A stretch of 64,000 nucleotides of DNA from Caenorhabditis elegans (Eukaryota > Nematoda > Chromadorea > Rhabditida > Rhabditidae): assembly GCF_000002985.6 (NCBI RefSeq), contig NC_003282.8, positions 16,864,001 through 16,928,000 of the forward strand, written 5' to 3'. Position numbers and translations under genes: made by a program. Shown piece after piece: positions 45,975 to 56,422 of the stretch. The notes under the pieces are model-generated. The model was given only the letters and a program-made list of their open reading frames with translations, was not told the origin of the DNA and made no database searches. Every line of letters begins with the position of its first letter. Positions within the stretch are counted from its first letter, which is position 1.

Positions 45975-46529
45975 TATTTATCTTCTTTTTTCAATTATAA
46001 TTTTCATACTTAATTTGACTTTTAAAACGGGAAATTAAAATTGCTATTTTTGAATCATAAAATTTGTTTTGAAAAATTCATAATAATCATTACCTATATA
46101 TAAAAAAATAGTGTCCGTTTGTTAAGAAGTGACGTCATAGCTTACAAAGGCAAGGCGTTTTCGGCTGTTGGAGGGATATTAGTTTGGGGTTAGTAGGGGG
46201 ATATGGGCGGGGTACTGTAGTAGTACTGTAGGAGTACTGTAGGAGTACGGTAGGATTACTGTAGTTTAGGAAAAATTGAGTTTTTGTCTTTTGAAGAGAT
46301 ATAGGTTTGGGGTTATTAGTGGGATATGGTCGGGGTACTGTAGTAGTACTGTAGGAGTACTGTAGAATTACTGTAGTTTGGGAAAAATTGACTTTCCGTC
46401 TTTGGAAGGGAAATTGGAAACTTCGGGAAAATTCTGAAATGTTCCAGAACCTTCTGGGAATTTCTGGAAAATTCTAGAATGTTCCAGAACCTTCTGGAAA
46501 ATTTAAAAAAAATGTTGCTGCGAGATCTT

Positions 46530-46706
46530 CGTGGCGAGACCCATCGTGGTGAGACCCGTCGTGGTGAGACCCATCGTGGTGAGACCCATCGTGGTGAGAC
46601 CCATCGTGGTGAGACCCATCGTGGTGAGACCCATCGTGGTGAGACCCATCGTGGTGAGACCCATCGTGGTGAGACCCATCGTGGTGAGACCCGTCGTGGT
46701 AAGACC
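46530..46706. repeat. 15-bp minisatellite, about 11 near-identical units
   Basis: Units of GTGGTGAGACCCATC, almost without variation, with CGTC variants at both ends. More homogeneous than the sister array at 16631, so recently expanded. Confidence 0.9.
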
Positions 46707-46949
46707 CAAAATTTTGGCGAGAAATTTAAATTTTCTGTGAAAAATATTTTGGCGGGAAATTTAAATTTTCTGTGAAAAATGTTTTGGCGGGAAATTTAAA
46801 TTTTCTGTAAAAAATATTTTGGAGGGAAATTTAAATTTTCTGAAAAAATATTTTGGAGGGAAATTTAAATTTTCTGAAAAAAATATTTTGGAGGGAAATT
46901 TTAATTTTCTGAGAAAAATATTTTGGCGGGAAATTTAAATTTTCTGAAA

Positions 46950-47125
46950 ATTCTAAAATTCTGGAAATCTAGAATCTTCTGGAAATTTCGAAAACATTCT
47001 GGAATGTTCCAGAACTTTCTAGAAAAATCGAGAAAATTCTGGAATGTTCCAGAACTTTCTAGAAAAATCGAGAAAATTCTGGAATGTTCCAGAACTTTCT
47101 AGAAAAATCGAGAAAATTCTGGAAG
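46950..47125. promoter_or_regulatory. Tandem heat-shock elements in the second Helitron
   Basis: Three near-perfect repeats of a unit containing TTCTGGAATGTTCCAGAA then CTTTCTAGAAAAATCGAGAA. Contiguous TTC/GAA boxes fit HSF trimer binding. Confidence 0.75.
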
Positions 47126-47465
47126 TGTATGTGTGTCAAATACTTTTAATGGTGCCAGTCGTTGCCCGCGCCGTAGGCGCGGTCAGCGGCTGGTTTTAAA
47201 ATATTAAAATTTTAAATTCAGAGTTTTTCCAAATATTAAGCGAAAAAAAAACAGCAAAATAATGAAAAAATATGGAAAAAATATATGTATGTAAATAAAA
47301 GAAAATCTATCAGTTTCATGTTTTTGATAAGTTTCATGAGTTTCTTTCTAGACGCTGTTAAATTTCCGCGACTTAAATTGAAATTCTAGATCCAGAAACG
47401 TACCCATAATATTAATAAAAAATTATCTATCCAACGGCATGTCAATTCTATCAAAAATCCAATTT

Positions 47466-47486
47466 TTTTTTGTAATTTCGGCCTTA
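47466..47486 (-). ncRNA. Predicted 21U-RNA, long spacing
   Basis: Minus-strand core at 47528-47535; U at 47486, 42 nt past the core, context CACT. Confidence 0.4.
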
Positions 47487-47924
47487 GTGATTTGTAATAG
47501 ATTGTAACACAATTTTTTAAAAATATGTGAAACAGTAAAAATAAATTTGATTGAAAGTATTTTTGGGAATTTTCTTAAAAACAGGTGATATACCCAATTT
47601 TAACTTTAAAATTAGAAATTTTTGCTGTTTTACATTTGTTTTAAAATTTGTTAAAACCGTTTCATTTAGTATCCATATAAATAAATTTCATAATATTCGG
47701 AAATTTGTGCACCATTTCAAGTACTCCTTATCACAGAACTTTATTTATTAATTTTTTAATTCACGATCGTTCAAATCTTGTAATAATGCTATAAAACTGT
47801 TGAAAGTACTGAAAAAACTCAATTATGACAATTTTTCCTAATCTTCACAAATTTAGAAAATTTAAAATTTTTTACCTGTTTCAAATTTCCCATTTGTAAT
47901 TTTTTTTTTTTGAAGTTGTCTTGA

Positions 47925-47945
47925 TTGTAGCGTTTATTTTTTGCT
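47925..47945 (+). ncRNA. Predicted 21U-RNA, long spacing
   Basis: Core at 47876-47883; U at 47925, 42 nt past the core, context TGAT. Confidence 0.4.
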
Positions 47946-48189
47946 TGAAAGATTCAATCAACATCTCTGTGTTTTTACTACTTCCGTTTAAAGAAGGATT
48001 ATCCTGAATGGGAAAATTGTTTTAAAATGTAGTATTCGTGCTCAAACTTACAAACATAACAAAAGAAAAACGGGAAAAATCCGTTAAAATTCAGCATTTT
48101 AAATCTTAAAATTTGTGTATAGAAATCCTAGGCCTCGCGGATCAATAGAATTTTTGATTTGTTTTTTATTGTGTTTTTAAAAAGTAAGT

Positions 48190-48800
48190 TATACAATTCC
48201 TCCGTCTTAGTTTTCCTAAACTTTTTGAGAAAAAAAACAAATTAAAGTTAAAAAAAAATTTCAATCAATATTTCTTTGAACAATTATGGCCTAGAAATGG
48301 TGTGGTGGCCTAGGATTCATTTGCGCGCAAAATTCAAATTCAGCCACTTTCAGCCACTTTCGTCGATTTCAACGGCTGATGCTGAACGTTAACGGTTTTT
48401 ATCCGTTTTTCTTTTGCAATAACTAGAAATTTGAATACAAATACTACATTTTAAAACAATTTTCCCACTGACGATACTCCTTTTTTGAACCGCTCTCAGA
48501 CTGGATATTTTCTAAAACTTTGATACTTATCAACATTGGGTAACAGTTTTTTTTTCTGAAATCAACAATTTTTAATATGTTGCACGATTTCTTTCTTCTT
48601 CCCAGTTTTCTCAAACTTTTTGAGAAAGAAAACAAATTAAATTTCGAAATAATTACATATAAATCAATCTTTTGTTGAATCAATAAGGCCTAGGAATTGT
48701 GTGGTGGCCTAGGATTCATTGACGCGCGAGTTTAAAATTATTCCGCTTTCATCCGCTTTCGTCAATTTTAGTGGCAAATTGCTCAATGTTAACGGTTTTT
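48190..48800. repeat. Tandem segmental duplication (two units of about 220 bp)
   Basis: 48215-48400 and 48595-48805 share TTTTCCTAAACTTTTTGAGA / TTTTCTCAAACTTTTTGAGA, then GTGTGGTGGCCTAGGATTCA, GCGCG and TTAACGGTTTTT in the same order; an inverted third piece lies around 47990-48130. Confidence 0.7.
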
Positions 48801-48906
48801 CGTAAGTTTGAGCACGAATACTACATTAAAAAAAAAACTTACTACATTTTTGAATATTTCACTGTTTCACCACTTTTTGAAAATTCACACTGTCTTACAA
48901 GTTTGT

Positions 48907-48927
48907 TAGGATAATCAACTAAAATGC
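48907..48927 (+). ncRNA. Predicted 21U-RNA
   Basis: Core at 48862-48869; U at 48907, 38 nt past the core, context TGTT. Confidence 0.5.
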
Positions 48928-49673
48928 CATAAAAATTAAAAATGCTCATTGCTTTACAGGCATCTCAAAGGAAAAGAGTACTAATAAAAAGAAAGTTTTT
49001 TGGTGGGCATTATTTTGAACTTAAAATTTAAAAAAAGTCCCCGTTTCATCACTTCTCTAAGATTATTTCCTTTTAACTTGTTGTTGCTTGAAGCATTATT
49101 CGACAAGGTCTCAATTTTTTGCATTTTCAGTGGAAATGTGGTTTTAGCTAACTAATAAAAAGTGTTGCAAAAATGTACAATATTTCATTTTTCACCAGTA
49201 AAAAAGTGAAAAAATCTTCATTTTTGATAGTGTTGTCGTGAGCAAAGTAAAAATATATTTCGTTTGCCAAAATGCAAAATAGGGGACCCATATGGGGTTT
49301 GCGACAGGCTACATGCCTACCTACCTACAAGTGAGAAGTATAACATTCTTTTAATTGAAAAATGTTGTCTTGTGAGTGATTTTATGGTGGTTCCAAAACA
49401 CTTCAACTCTAATCTTAAAACTCCACAAAATAACAGAAGAGCCTAATCAATCCACTCCCTCACAGTGTAAGTTTGCAATTTTTTTCTTGGCAGGTGAGGC
49501 TCTGGTTGATTGAAATTACAGATTTTTTTTTCCAATATAGAATTAAAAGTAGGATGTTGCTTGACAAAGAGCTAATTTTTCTTTCAATTTTGTGTTTTTT
49601 AATTGATTTTGCAGTTACTCAAATTTAAAACCAATAAAATAAGTATTTCTGTCTAAATTCTAAATTTTTTAAA

Positions 49674-49694
49674 TCAAAAATTGTCAAATACCCA
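49674..49694 (-). ncRNA. Predicted 21U-RNA
   Basis: Minus-strand core at 49734-49741; U at 49694, 40 nt past the core, context TAAT. Confidence 0.55.
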
Positions 49695-50104
49695 TTAAAT
49701 ACGGCAAAGATAAGTGAAATTTTGAAGATAATGTGAAACAGTTAAAAATTTAGAAAAAATACGAACTTGTATTTTTCACAGATGATTTTGAGTTTTGAAC
49801 TTAAAAATGTGTTTTCAATACTTACAAACTCATAAGCAAAACATACTTGTCACAGGAACTTTAAAAAACATTTTGAAATAGTTAAACATTTCTAATTTCC
49901 AGATCTACCAAAAATATATGGTGTAAGTTAAGTTATTTATTTTTCCAAAAGCTTTGAATCTTTGAACAGTTTTTTTCAAGGGTGATGCTTACAAAAATAG
50001 TTTCTTTTTTAATTTAAATTTAAATACTATATCTTCAGTTTTTACAAAATAAAGTTACTGTTTCACACTTTTTATAAAAATGTGGTTAAATTTGAGAATT
50101 TTAT

Positions 50105-50125
50105 TAATATCAAAAAGTTCCAGAT
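50105..50125 (+). ncRNA. Predicted 21U-RNA
   Basis: Core at 50058-50065; U at 50105, 40 nt past the core, context TATT. Confidence 0.55.
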
Positions 50126-50223
50126 CATTAAACATACAATATGCAACTTGATTTCAAAGCTAAAATGAAATAATTCTCTGTTTCAAAAATAACGTGAAAG
50201 TATCCTACTCTTAATCTCAGTAC

Positions 50224-50244
50224 TTCAGAATCTGCTGACTTGTT
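50224..50244 (+). ncRNA. Predicted 21U-RNA
   Basis: Core at 50178-50185; U at 50224, 39 nt past the core, context TACT; CAGT at 36 nt is an alternative. Confidence 0.55.
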
Positions 50245-50820
50245 ACCTAACTTTTTGTTAGTTTTTCAATTTTTTTGTCGTGAAATGTTTAATTTAGTTA
50301 GGATTTATATTAAATTTTTATTCCAACAAAATATTTTTGCAATTTGGTTTTTAATGTTGCCGTCTAGGTTGGGGTGATGTGACTTTTGCAGGATTTTTAT
50401 TTAATTTGAAAATTTGGTGAACCCTGCTTGTTATATCTGAAAGACTTCAGAAAAATAATAAAAAACTACCGATTTCCTGAAAAATATTCCGTTTCTTTTT
50501 TTTAAAGAATTTTTTTTACAAATGTGTCAGAAAAATATATTTCTATTAGAAAAATTTGTAACTGCTTAGACAAAATTCTATACACTGAAAAGTTCTTAAT
50601 TAAATATTTCTAAACGTTGAAATGGTGGGAACATAATTTTGATTAAAATACTTCTATGCATGACAAAGAGACTTATTGCAAATATAAATTTCGAGCCAAC
50701 TATGACAACAAACTGAAACTGTAGTGAAAATGAATTCCATTTTTTTTTAATTGAAGTGTTTAAATTCAGAAAATACTAATCTTACATTGTTCGAATAAAT
50801 CTTCAAATTGTTAATTTGGA

Positions 50821-50841
50821 GGAAAACTAGAAAATACATGA
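50821..50841 (-). ncRNA. Predicted 21U-RNA
   Basis: Minus-strand core at 50879-50886; U at 50841, 38 nt past the core, context CATT. Last exact motif at the right cluster border. Confidence 0.5.
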
Positions 50842-50999
50842 ATGAATTAACAATCTGGTCTATTTTTAATAAAACCCCTGAAACAGTAGTTTTTGTAATT
50901 GATCAACTTATTTCTAAAACTTCTGAAAAAGCTAAAAAGATATCGTATTCGGATAAATAAAATGTTTAAATCAAACCATCATTTGAAAAAAAAAAGTAA

Positions 51000-52116
51000 A
51001 ACCATATCTTTATTGAAATTAGTTAAGCAAAGCCAATAATATTATAAAGAAAAAGTGTTGTTCAAAAAAATTATTAATAGTGTACAAATTTGAACAAAAA
51101 ATTTAACATTTTCATAGTGTTCATAAATATTTTCCCGATTAGATTCTGAACAATTAGTTGTGATTTTTTTGTCATGTTATTAAATTTGGAACGCATACAA
51201 AAAGTGTTTGCGGGACATATTTTGAAAAATCCCAATATTGTGCAAAATATGATAGTAGAACAGTTTTCAAACAGTATTTAAAAACCTTTTCAAAGAATTC
51301 ATTAATTCCTCCTGTCAGACTTCGGTTCATTTTTGGTTTCAAGTTTTTCTCCTGACTGAATTATTGTTGTTTTTTGTTCGAACCGCTTAACAAAACAACA
51401 GGAAACTGTAAAATTTTTCGCAGTGAAACTTTTTTATATGGAATTTTATCAAAGAAAATAAAACAAAAAATAGAAAAAACTACTAAACGCATTTTTTATT
51501 GGTCTTTTTAGTTGAAAAGTTTGATTTCAGCGATATATGGAAAATTAAAATAATTTTTTTTTAATGCGCTACTCTCACCAATTCCGCTGATGAAGAAGAT
51601 CCAAATATCTGAGGTTTCCGGGACTATCTTAGGGCATTTTATTTTTTTATTTTTCTGGATGTTCTTTAAATAATTTAAACGTTTTCAAAAGTCATAGACT
51701 TCTAAATTTAAAAAAAAAAAGTCCCTCTGCGCCCGACACCCACCGGGATGGCGCAACCGGGAGCTGTCGGGCGCAGGCTTCAATCTTTAGTTTTTATTTC
51801 GGAGTTATCTAAACTCACATTATTTTTGTAGATTAGTTGCTGTTTTTAAGGAATTTAGGCTGATACTGTAAAAAAATTTTTTACTGTTTCGGATCATAGC
51901 CAAATTTTACAAACATATTTTTAAATTGTTTCTCCGTACTTTTGGATGAAATATGTTTATATTTTTCATAACAAAATCAAAACAGTATCTAATTACACCC
52001 ATTCCCCCCTGTTATGATATTAAATAACTCCCCTCCCCCCTCCCCTCTTCAGGTCAAAATAAACAATTATTTCACATTCCCCCATTCTCACTCCCTCCTA
52101 GAACTCGTTTAACACT
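51000..52116. other. Cluster border to first right-hand gene
   Basis: AT-rich with one near-core (CTGTTTCG at about 51885). At 51722-51775 a short palindrome pairs CTGCGCCCGACAC with GCTGTCGGGCGCAG. From 51995 to 52080 a C-rich promoter-like stretch leads to the ATG. Confidence 0.45.
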
Positions 52117-53475
52117 ATGAAAATTTCCGGGATATTAACTTTTTTGGCCATTTTCGGTGGCTATTCTGTGATTTTTGGTTTTGCAGCTCAAGAATTTGGT
52201 GGAATGAGTGATTGGATAAGTCGTGAGTTTTTTTTTTGAGAAAATTGAAGTTCGAGGATAAAAAGTATTCTGTACTACGAAATCGCTTAAAACTTTTTAC
52301 AACTGCATAACTGTAAAGCAGTGATTCTGTACAGTAATCCTACAGTACAATTACCGTACCCTAGAAGTTAGCCTGCAGTACTACAAAAGTGCTGCTACAG
52401 TACTCGTACTGTAATCCTACAATACTCATATAGTGATCCTACAGTACTTCTACAGCACTCTTACCGTACCCCAGAAGTTTGCTTGTAATACTCATACAGT
52501 GCTCTTACAGTAATCCTATAGTAATCCTACAGTACTCCTACAGTACTCCTACAGTACTCCGACATCATCACTACAGTAATTTCATTAAGACAACAGTACC
52601 CATCCACGGCTCATATCTATTGTGGAACGGTAAAAGCTGAAAAGTTTTTTTAAAATTGTAAATTTTAATTTTGTCGGTTTCACATTTTCCTTAAAAACGG
52701 TCCATTGTTTAATTTTTACTATTCAAGTAGGTTTAATTTTATTTGATTTTATTACAATTGTTAGTCGTGAAAACACAAATAAAACAAATACAAACCTCTA
52801 TAATATCCCACCATCCTGTTTTTTACCTGACCTACAAAATATATGGCTTTTATGAAAAAAGTAAAGTGAAAGTATTTAGCGAAGCTGATACCCTGGGCGC
52901 AACGATTAGAAAAAAACATATTTCAGTTTTACCGAAATTGTGAAACCGACTTTTATTTTAACCTACAATTTCAGACCATCCCTCGCGTATCCTTCCACAT
53001 CTTACCGCATCCTGCCAGAAGCATGAAGCCTACTGCTTATCGGTGAGTTTTCACAATATTCCTCTGTTTTTTTTCAAAATAATCCGTTTTCCAGAACATT
53101 GGGCTCACTGCACACTACTTGATCGAGTTCGCCAGGCTTTTGATCGAAATACCCGGAAAAACTGAAGCCAAATTGATTAATGATGTGAGTTGGAGTGTTG
53201 TTTGTTTTTTATATTTTGGAAAATCTTAATTTTTTCAGTTGGATAGCCTTACAACTTATCTGGACAGCTGCAAGGACGCCGAGTGCCTTATTGATTTTCA
53301 GCAGCAGTTTGGAAGAGAATTTGAGCAGGCTATCACAAAGGTAGGTGAGAACCCGTCGGATGTCGGCCGCAAGTTGGTGAATTTTTAGGCTGGAAATATC
53401 ATCAGAGCTTCTGAAAAGGGTGGTCATTACGCCAAGGAGAATGATTTGATGTATGCAGACGAGTTTTTTGGATAA
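52117..53475 (+). CDS. Small secreted protein, five exons
   Basis: Exons 52117-52222, 52975-53042, 53095-53184, 53239-53340 and 53389-53475 join in frame to 150 residues. The N-terminus MKISGILTFLAIFGGYSVIF plus GFAAQ looks like a signal peptide. The mature part is helical with cysteines in SCQKHEAYCLS and SCKDAECL, suggesting two disulphides, and ends GHYAKENDLMYADEFFG. All introns have GT-AG ends. Intron 1 (750 bp) holds a CTACAGTACTCCTACAG-type array; intron 4 is 48 nt and mostly an ACCCGTCGGATGTCGGCC repeat. Family not recognised; nematode secreted proteins of this size with unknown role are common. Confidence 0.8.
52300..52600. repeat. 'CTACAGTA' tandem array in intron 1
   Basis: About 20 degenerate units of CTACAGTACT/CTACAGTAATC with CCGTACC variants. 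The same motif on the opposite strand opens the Helitron at 46215. Confidence 0.85.
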
Positions 53476-53808
53476 AGATTTATTTTTTACTGTTTTATTA
53501 TTTTTTAAATAAAGACTTAACTGGAGGCCTGCGAAACCTGCTAGATGTCGGGCGCTGCGATTTTTCTTACGTTGGTGTATATTTCTTCGACAAATACACT
53601 AGGAATTATTGAAAATGGATATTCTGTCAAGATTTTGAGGCAGCTTTCAAGTTTCAACACACAAGACACCCAGTCTATTCAGAGACCATTTTCATCATTA
53701 AAATTCCTAATTTAAAGATTTCGTTATGGTATCAGTTTTAGATAAGAAGAATTAATAACGAGGAGGAGAAAATAAAATTTATTAAAAATAATAAATTTTT
53801 CAGAAAGA

Positions 53809-54042
53809 TCAATCCGACTTTATGTTTTCCAAGAGTGGCTGGTTGTTTGATGATTGTATGAGTCCGAGCAGGAGCAGATGTTTCATATGTGCATCGTGAT
53901 GACCAGGAGCATCCAGCAGCAGCTTCATCATTGCAGTGTGCTGACCATTGAGCTCAGCAGCTTCAGAAGGAATCCATTGAGCATCCGGGAGAAGTGAAGA
54001 TCCATGTCGTTGATTTATGAAGACTGATTTAATTTGAAGAGC
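53809..54042 (-). pseudogene. Terminal exon of an unrecognised gene, left arm copy (open)
   Basis: After the acceptor TTTCATAG the frame stays open: ALQIKSVFINQRHGSSLLPD, AQWIPSEAAELNGQHTAMMK, LLLDAPGHHDAHMKHLLLLG, LIQSSNNQPLLENIKSD, stop. The helical, leucine-rich look is that of a conserved C-terminal domain; I do not recognise the family. No upstream exon is seen on this strand within the arm, so it is probably a captured fragment. It could still be the live last exon if upstream exons lie in the loop or beyond, but the loop shows no frame. Confidence 0.55.
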
Positions 54043-54267
54043 CTATGAAATAAGATAAGATCTTTGAACTAAATGAGTTGGCACGTGTGACGAACAAATT
54101 TAATATGTAGTTAACATATGAAAGGAGGCGTGGAAAAATCTGATAAAATTTCAATTACGAACAAAATTTATACGGAAACAAAATTTCAACGTGTGAGCCA
54201 AATTTTGCATTTCACATCGTCACACGTGCCAACTCATTTAGTTTAGAGATCTTATCTGAATTCATAG

Positions 54268-54501
54268 ACTCTTCAAATTAAATCAGTCTTCATAAATCAA
54301 CGACATGGCTCTACACTCCTCCCGGATTCTCAATGGATGTCTCCTGAAGCTGCTGGGCTCAATGGTTAGCACACTGCAATGATGGAGCTGCTGCTGGATG
54401 CTCCTGGTCATCACGATGCACATATGAAACATCTGCTCCTGCTCGGACTCATACAATCATCAAACAACCAGCAACTCGTGGGAAACATCAAGTCGAATTG
54501 A
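54268..54501 (+). pseudogene. Terminal exon copy, right arm (one stop)
   Basis: Same length as the left copy: TLQIKSVFINQRHGSTLLPD, SQWMSPEAAGLNG, a TAG stop, then HTAMMELLLDAPGHHDAHMK, HLLLLGLIQSSNNQQLVGNI, KSN. The internal stop and several replacements mark it as the decayed copy. Confidence 0.6.
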
Positions 54502-55150
54502 TCTTTTTGAAAAATTTATTATTTTTAATAAAATTTATTTTCTCCTCCTCGTTGTTATTTTTTCTGATCTAAAACTTATTCTGTGAAAAAATCTTTAAAT
54601 TTGGAATTTTAATGAGGAAAATGGTGTCCGACTAGATTGGATGTCTTTTGTGTTGAAACTTGAAATCTGCGACAGTACTTCGTGTTTCTCAGATCTTGAC
54701 AAAAAATCGATACTTGTTATGAAATTAGTTTTCTGTTTTATCAAGAATTTCCACTTGAACAAGACTTTCACCAATGGGATAATTACTGAGAAATGTGGTT
54801 CAGCAATTGGTACAAAAACAAAGAACGGGAAATATCCGTTAACATTGAGAATTTTGTGACAAAGCTTAATTTGAACTTCTCGAAAAAAAACTGTCTGCGG
54901 GAATTGAAACTTTGTTTCTTTGTCGTCTAGCTGGCATACTCTTATACTTTTTCATTTTCAATAACTCCGTCTTTGTTCAGCTTGTATAATCAAATACAAA
55001 AAAGCGCACATAATTCAAGCAACTTTCGAACCATTTTTTAATGCAAAATCAAGTTCAGTTTATCAGAAAAGCTATCTCACCATTTTTGACAAAAAACAGC
55101 AAAAAAACAAATCATATTTCAGATCGCAAATCATTCATTCAAAATACATA

Positions 55151-55375
55151 CTAGAAAAAGTTCAAAGCAGAAAGCACACAGAGAGCCAATCCAGCCAAAA
55201 ATCCAAGCTGTGAAGAGGGAGACGTTTGGGTTGTCGATTCAATTTGGTGGCGAGTTGTCATTGATTTTGCCCGACGAGTTGTTGTTGTTTTGTTTGGCTT
55301 GACGTGTGCCATGGCGCTCTCCGTCAGCTTGCCAACTTTTATTTCAACTATGTGTGGTGTATCAGGGACGCACAA
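55151..55375 (-). CDS. Possible 3' exon of a GPI-anchored or mucin-like small protein
   Basis: The frame ...CVPDTPHIVEIKVGKLTESA, MAHVKPNKTTTTRRAKSMTT, RHQIESTTQTSPSSQLGFLA, GLALCVLSALNFF ends in a hydrophobic tail with no basic stop, as in GPI signals, preceded by a Thr/Ser-rich stalk. No clean start exists: upstream in frame a stop precedes SACPSGDQYSG. It may be the last exon of a gene beginning at 55606, or a relic. Confidence 0.35.
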   Translation of the reverse strand: MCVPDTPHIVEIKVGKLTESAMAHVKPNKTTTTRRAKSMTTRHQIESTTQTSPSSQLGFLAGLALCVLSALNFF

Positions 55376-55474
55376 ACCACTATATTGATCTCCAGAAGGG
55401 CATGCCGATCATGGTGGACCGCGGACGTAGTCGGAGTCCGAAAATACGGAACTAAAAAATGTGATTGGTGCTTT

Positions 55475-55606
55475 TTAAAATTCGAAAAGCTCACGGAATG
55501 TCAAAACGGCAAAAATAAGCATAGCCCAGATTACATTCAGCAATATTGTCACAGGCCACAAATTTTGAAGACGGATTAAGAAACGTACGATCCTGATCCC
55601 AAGCAT
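55475..55606 (-). CDS. Possible signal-anchor exon upstream of the 55151 frame
   Basis: MLGIRIVRFLIRLQNLWPVT, ILLNVIWAMLIFAVLTFREL, FEF, stop: one strong hydrophobic segment. A donor-like CC|GTGAGC inside the LTFRE codons could splice it to a downstream acceptor near 55405, but the obvious acceptor (TTTTTTAG) gives a different frame. Low confidence. Confidence 0.25.
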   Translation of the reverse strand: MLGIRIVRFLIRLQNLWPVTILLNVIWAMLIFAVLTFRELFEF

Positions 55607-55689
55607 CTTTTTTTTTTAGTTTTTTGGGAAAATTCGAACACTTTGTTTCACGATTTACCTTTCTAAGATCGTTACTGGTAATCTAAATT

Positions 55690-55998
55690 TAGCAGAAACT
55701 GTTTTATTTATAAAGCAAATGCAGATGGACGCGTACTGTCTCAAGACGAAATTTCCAAGCAGAAACCGGTTTGGAAAGATGTTCGCCTCAGAAGATCCGC
55801 CGTCGCTCGCTTTGATATTGATCCAGGAGACTATGTCATTATTCCTTCAACAAAAGAGCCAAATCGCTGCCTTGACTTCATGTTGAGAGTTTTTGCAAGC
55901 ACCACATTTGATATTCAGTAAGTCTTCAAAAATCTAATTTTTTCATTTTCCAACCGCAATAGCGGTTGATAAAAAATTTTCAGACGCCTCTAGTGCCC
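55690..55998 (+). pseudogene. Calpain domain III (C2-like) relic
   Basis: After an acceptor (TTTAGCAG) the frame NCFIYKANADGRVLSQDEIS, KQKPVWKDVRLRRSAVARFD, IDPGDYVIIPSTKEPNRCLD, FMLRVFASTTFDIQ matches the calpain C2L domain (PGEYVIIPST.EPN...FLLRVF). A GTAAGT donor at 55919 and a short last exon give RL-stop. The protease core (Cys/His/Asn domain) is absent upstream, so this is the 3' end of a lost or moved clp gene. No frame damage is seen in what remains, so loss of the 5' part may be recent. Confidence 0.7.
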
Positions 55999-56422
55999 GT
56001 CTTCAAACCATCCAGTCTTCCTTCAACATCTCCACGCCCATATTCTACTCTCGTTCCTTGATTTTTTGGAAAAAATAAAAGTGTTTTGAAAGTTCTTTGT
56101 TATGTTTAAAGAGTCATTTTTGATACTTTGAAACTGATACTTTGAATTTCAGTTTTTATTATATTTTTGCAGTTCAATTGTGCTTTGTAGTTGTAGTTTG
56201 TAATATTTAGTTAGCAATATTTAGTTTCAAAGCTCAACGAACATAAAAATAAAAATGTGAAAACATTTATTTGACGTTTTCATTCGACGTGTCGAATTTT
56301 TCTGCCAACAATAAACTTCCAAGTTCCAAAAAATCAATTCAGTTTCGAAAATTAGTTTTTTTGGATTTCGACGTTGTTTCCAGGATTTTCGATCTATAAA
56401 AGGTATATTTATTTGCAATTTA

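Larger units (their letters stand above)
46094..47194 (+). mobile_element. Helitron, non-autonomous, second copy
   Basis: It starts CTATATATAAAAAAATAGTG and ends in CCCGCGCCGTAGGCGCGGTC then AGCGGCTGGT. Cargo in order: TACTGTAG repeats (46215-46380), HSE clusters (46430-46505, 46950-47125), the 15-bp array and a few units of the GGCGGGAAATTTAAATTTTC array. Same architecture as 16533-19609 at a third of the size. Confidence 0.75.
5800..51000. other. 21U-RNA (piRNA) cluster domain, chromosome IV type
   Basis: By hand count this domain holds 58 exact CTGTTTCA cores (36 plus, 22 minus). Base composition would give about 2-3 on both strands of the whole window. The DNA is about two-thirds A/T with recurrent A- and T-tracts and almost no genes. 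A YRNT start lies 38-41 nt downstream of about 45 of the cores, against roughly 17 expected by chance; exactly 39 nt is the mode (21 cases). In C. elegans each such promoter, bound by the PRDE-1/SNPC-4/TOFU machinery, yields a short capped precursor that starts 2 nt before the U and is trimmed to a 21-nt PRG-1 piRNA. Most of the >300-base gene-free stretches in this window belong here; insertions are listed separately. Confidence 0.9.
53648..54662. repeat. Long inverted repeat carrying a duplicated terminal coding exon
   Basis: The arms 53648-54092 and 54218-54662 are about 445 bp each, around a 125-base loop. Within the coding part the arms differ at roughly 15 of 234 positions by eye. Each arm contains an intron end, an acceptor (TTTCATAG), a 78-codon exon, a stop and an AATAAA-bearing 3' UTR, in opposite orientation. 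A transcript through both arms would be a long, slightly mismatched double-stranded RNA. Confidence 0.85.

Noticed and set aside
46479-46775. 98-residue RGETHRGETH frame and its antisense LTTMGLTTMG frame
   Set aside because: Pure 15-bp minisatellite translated in two directions.
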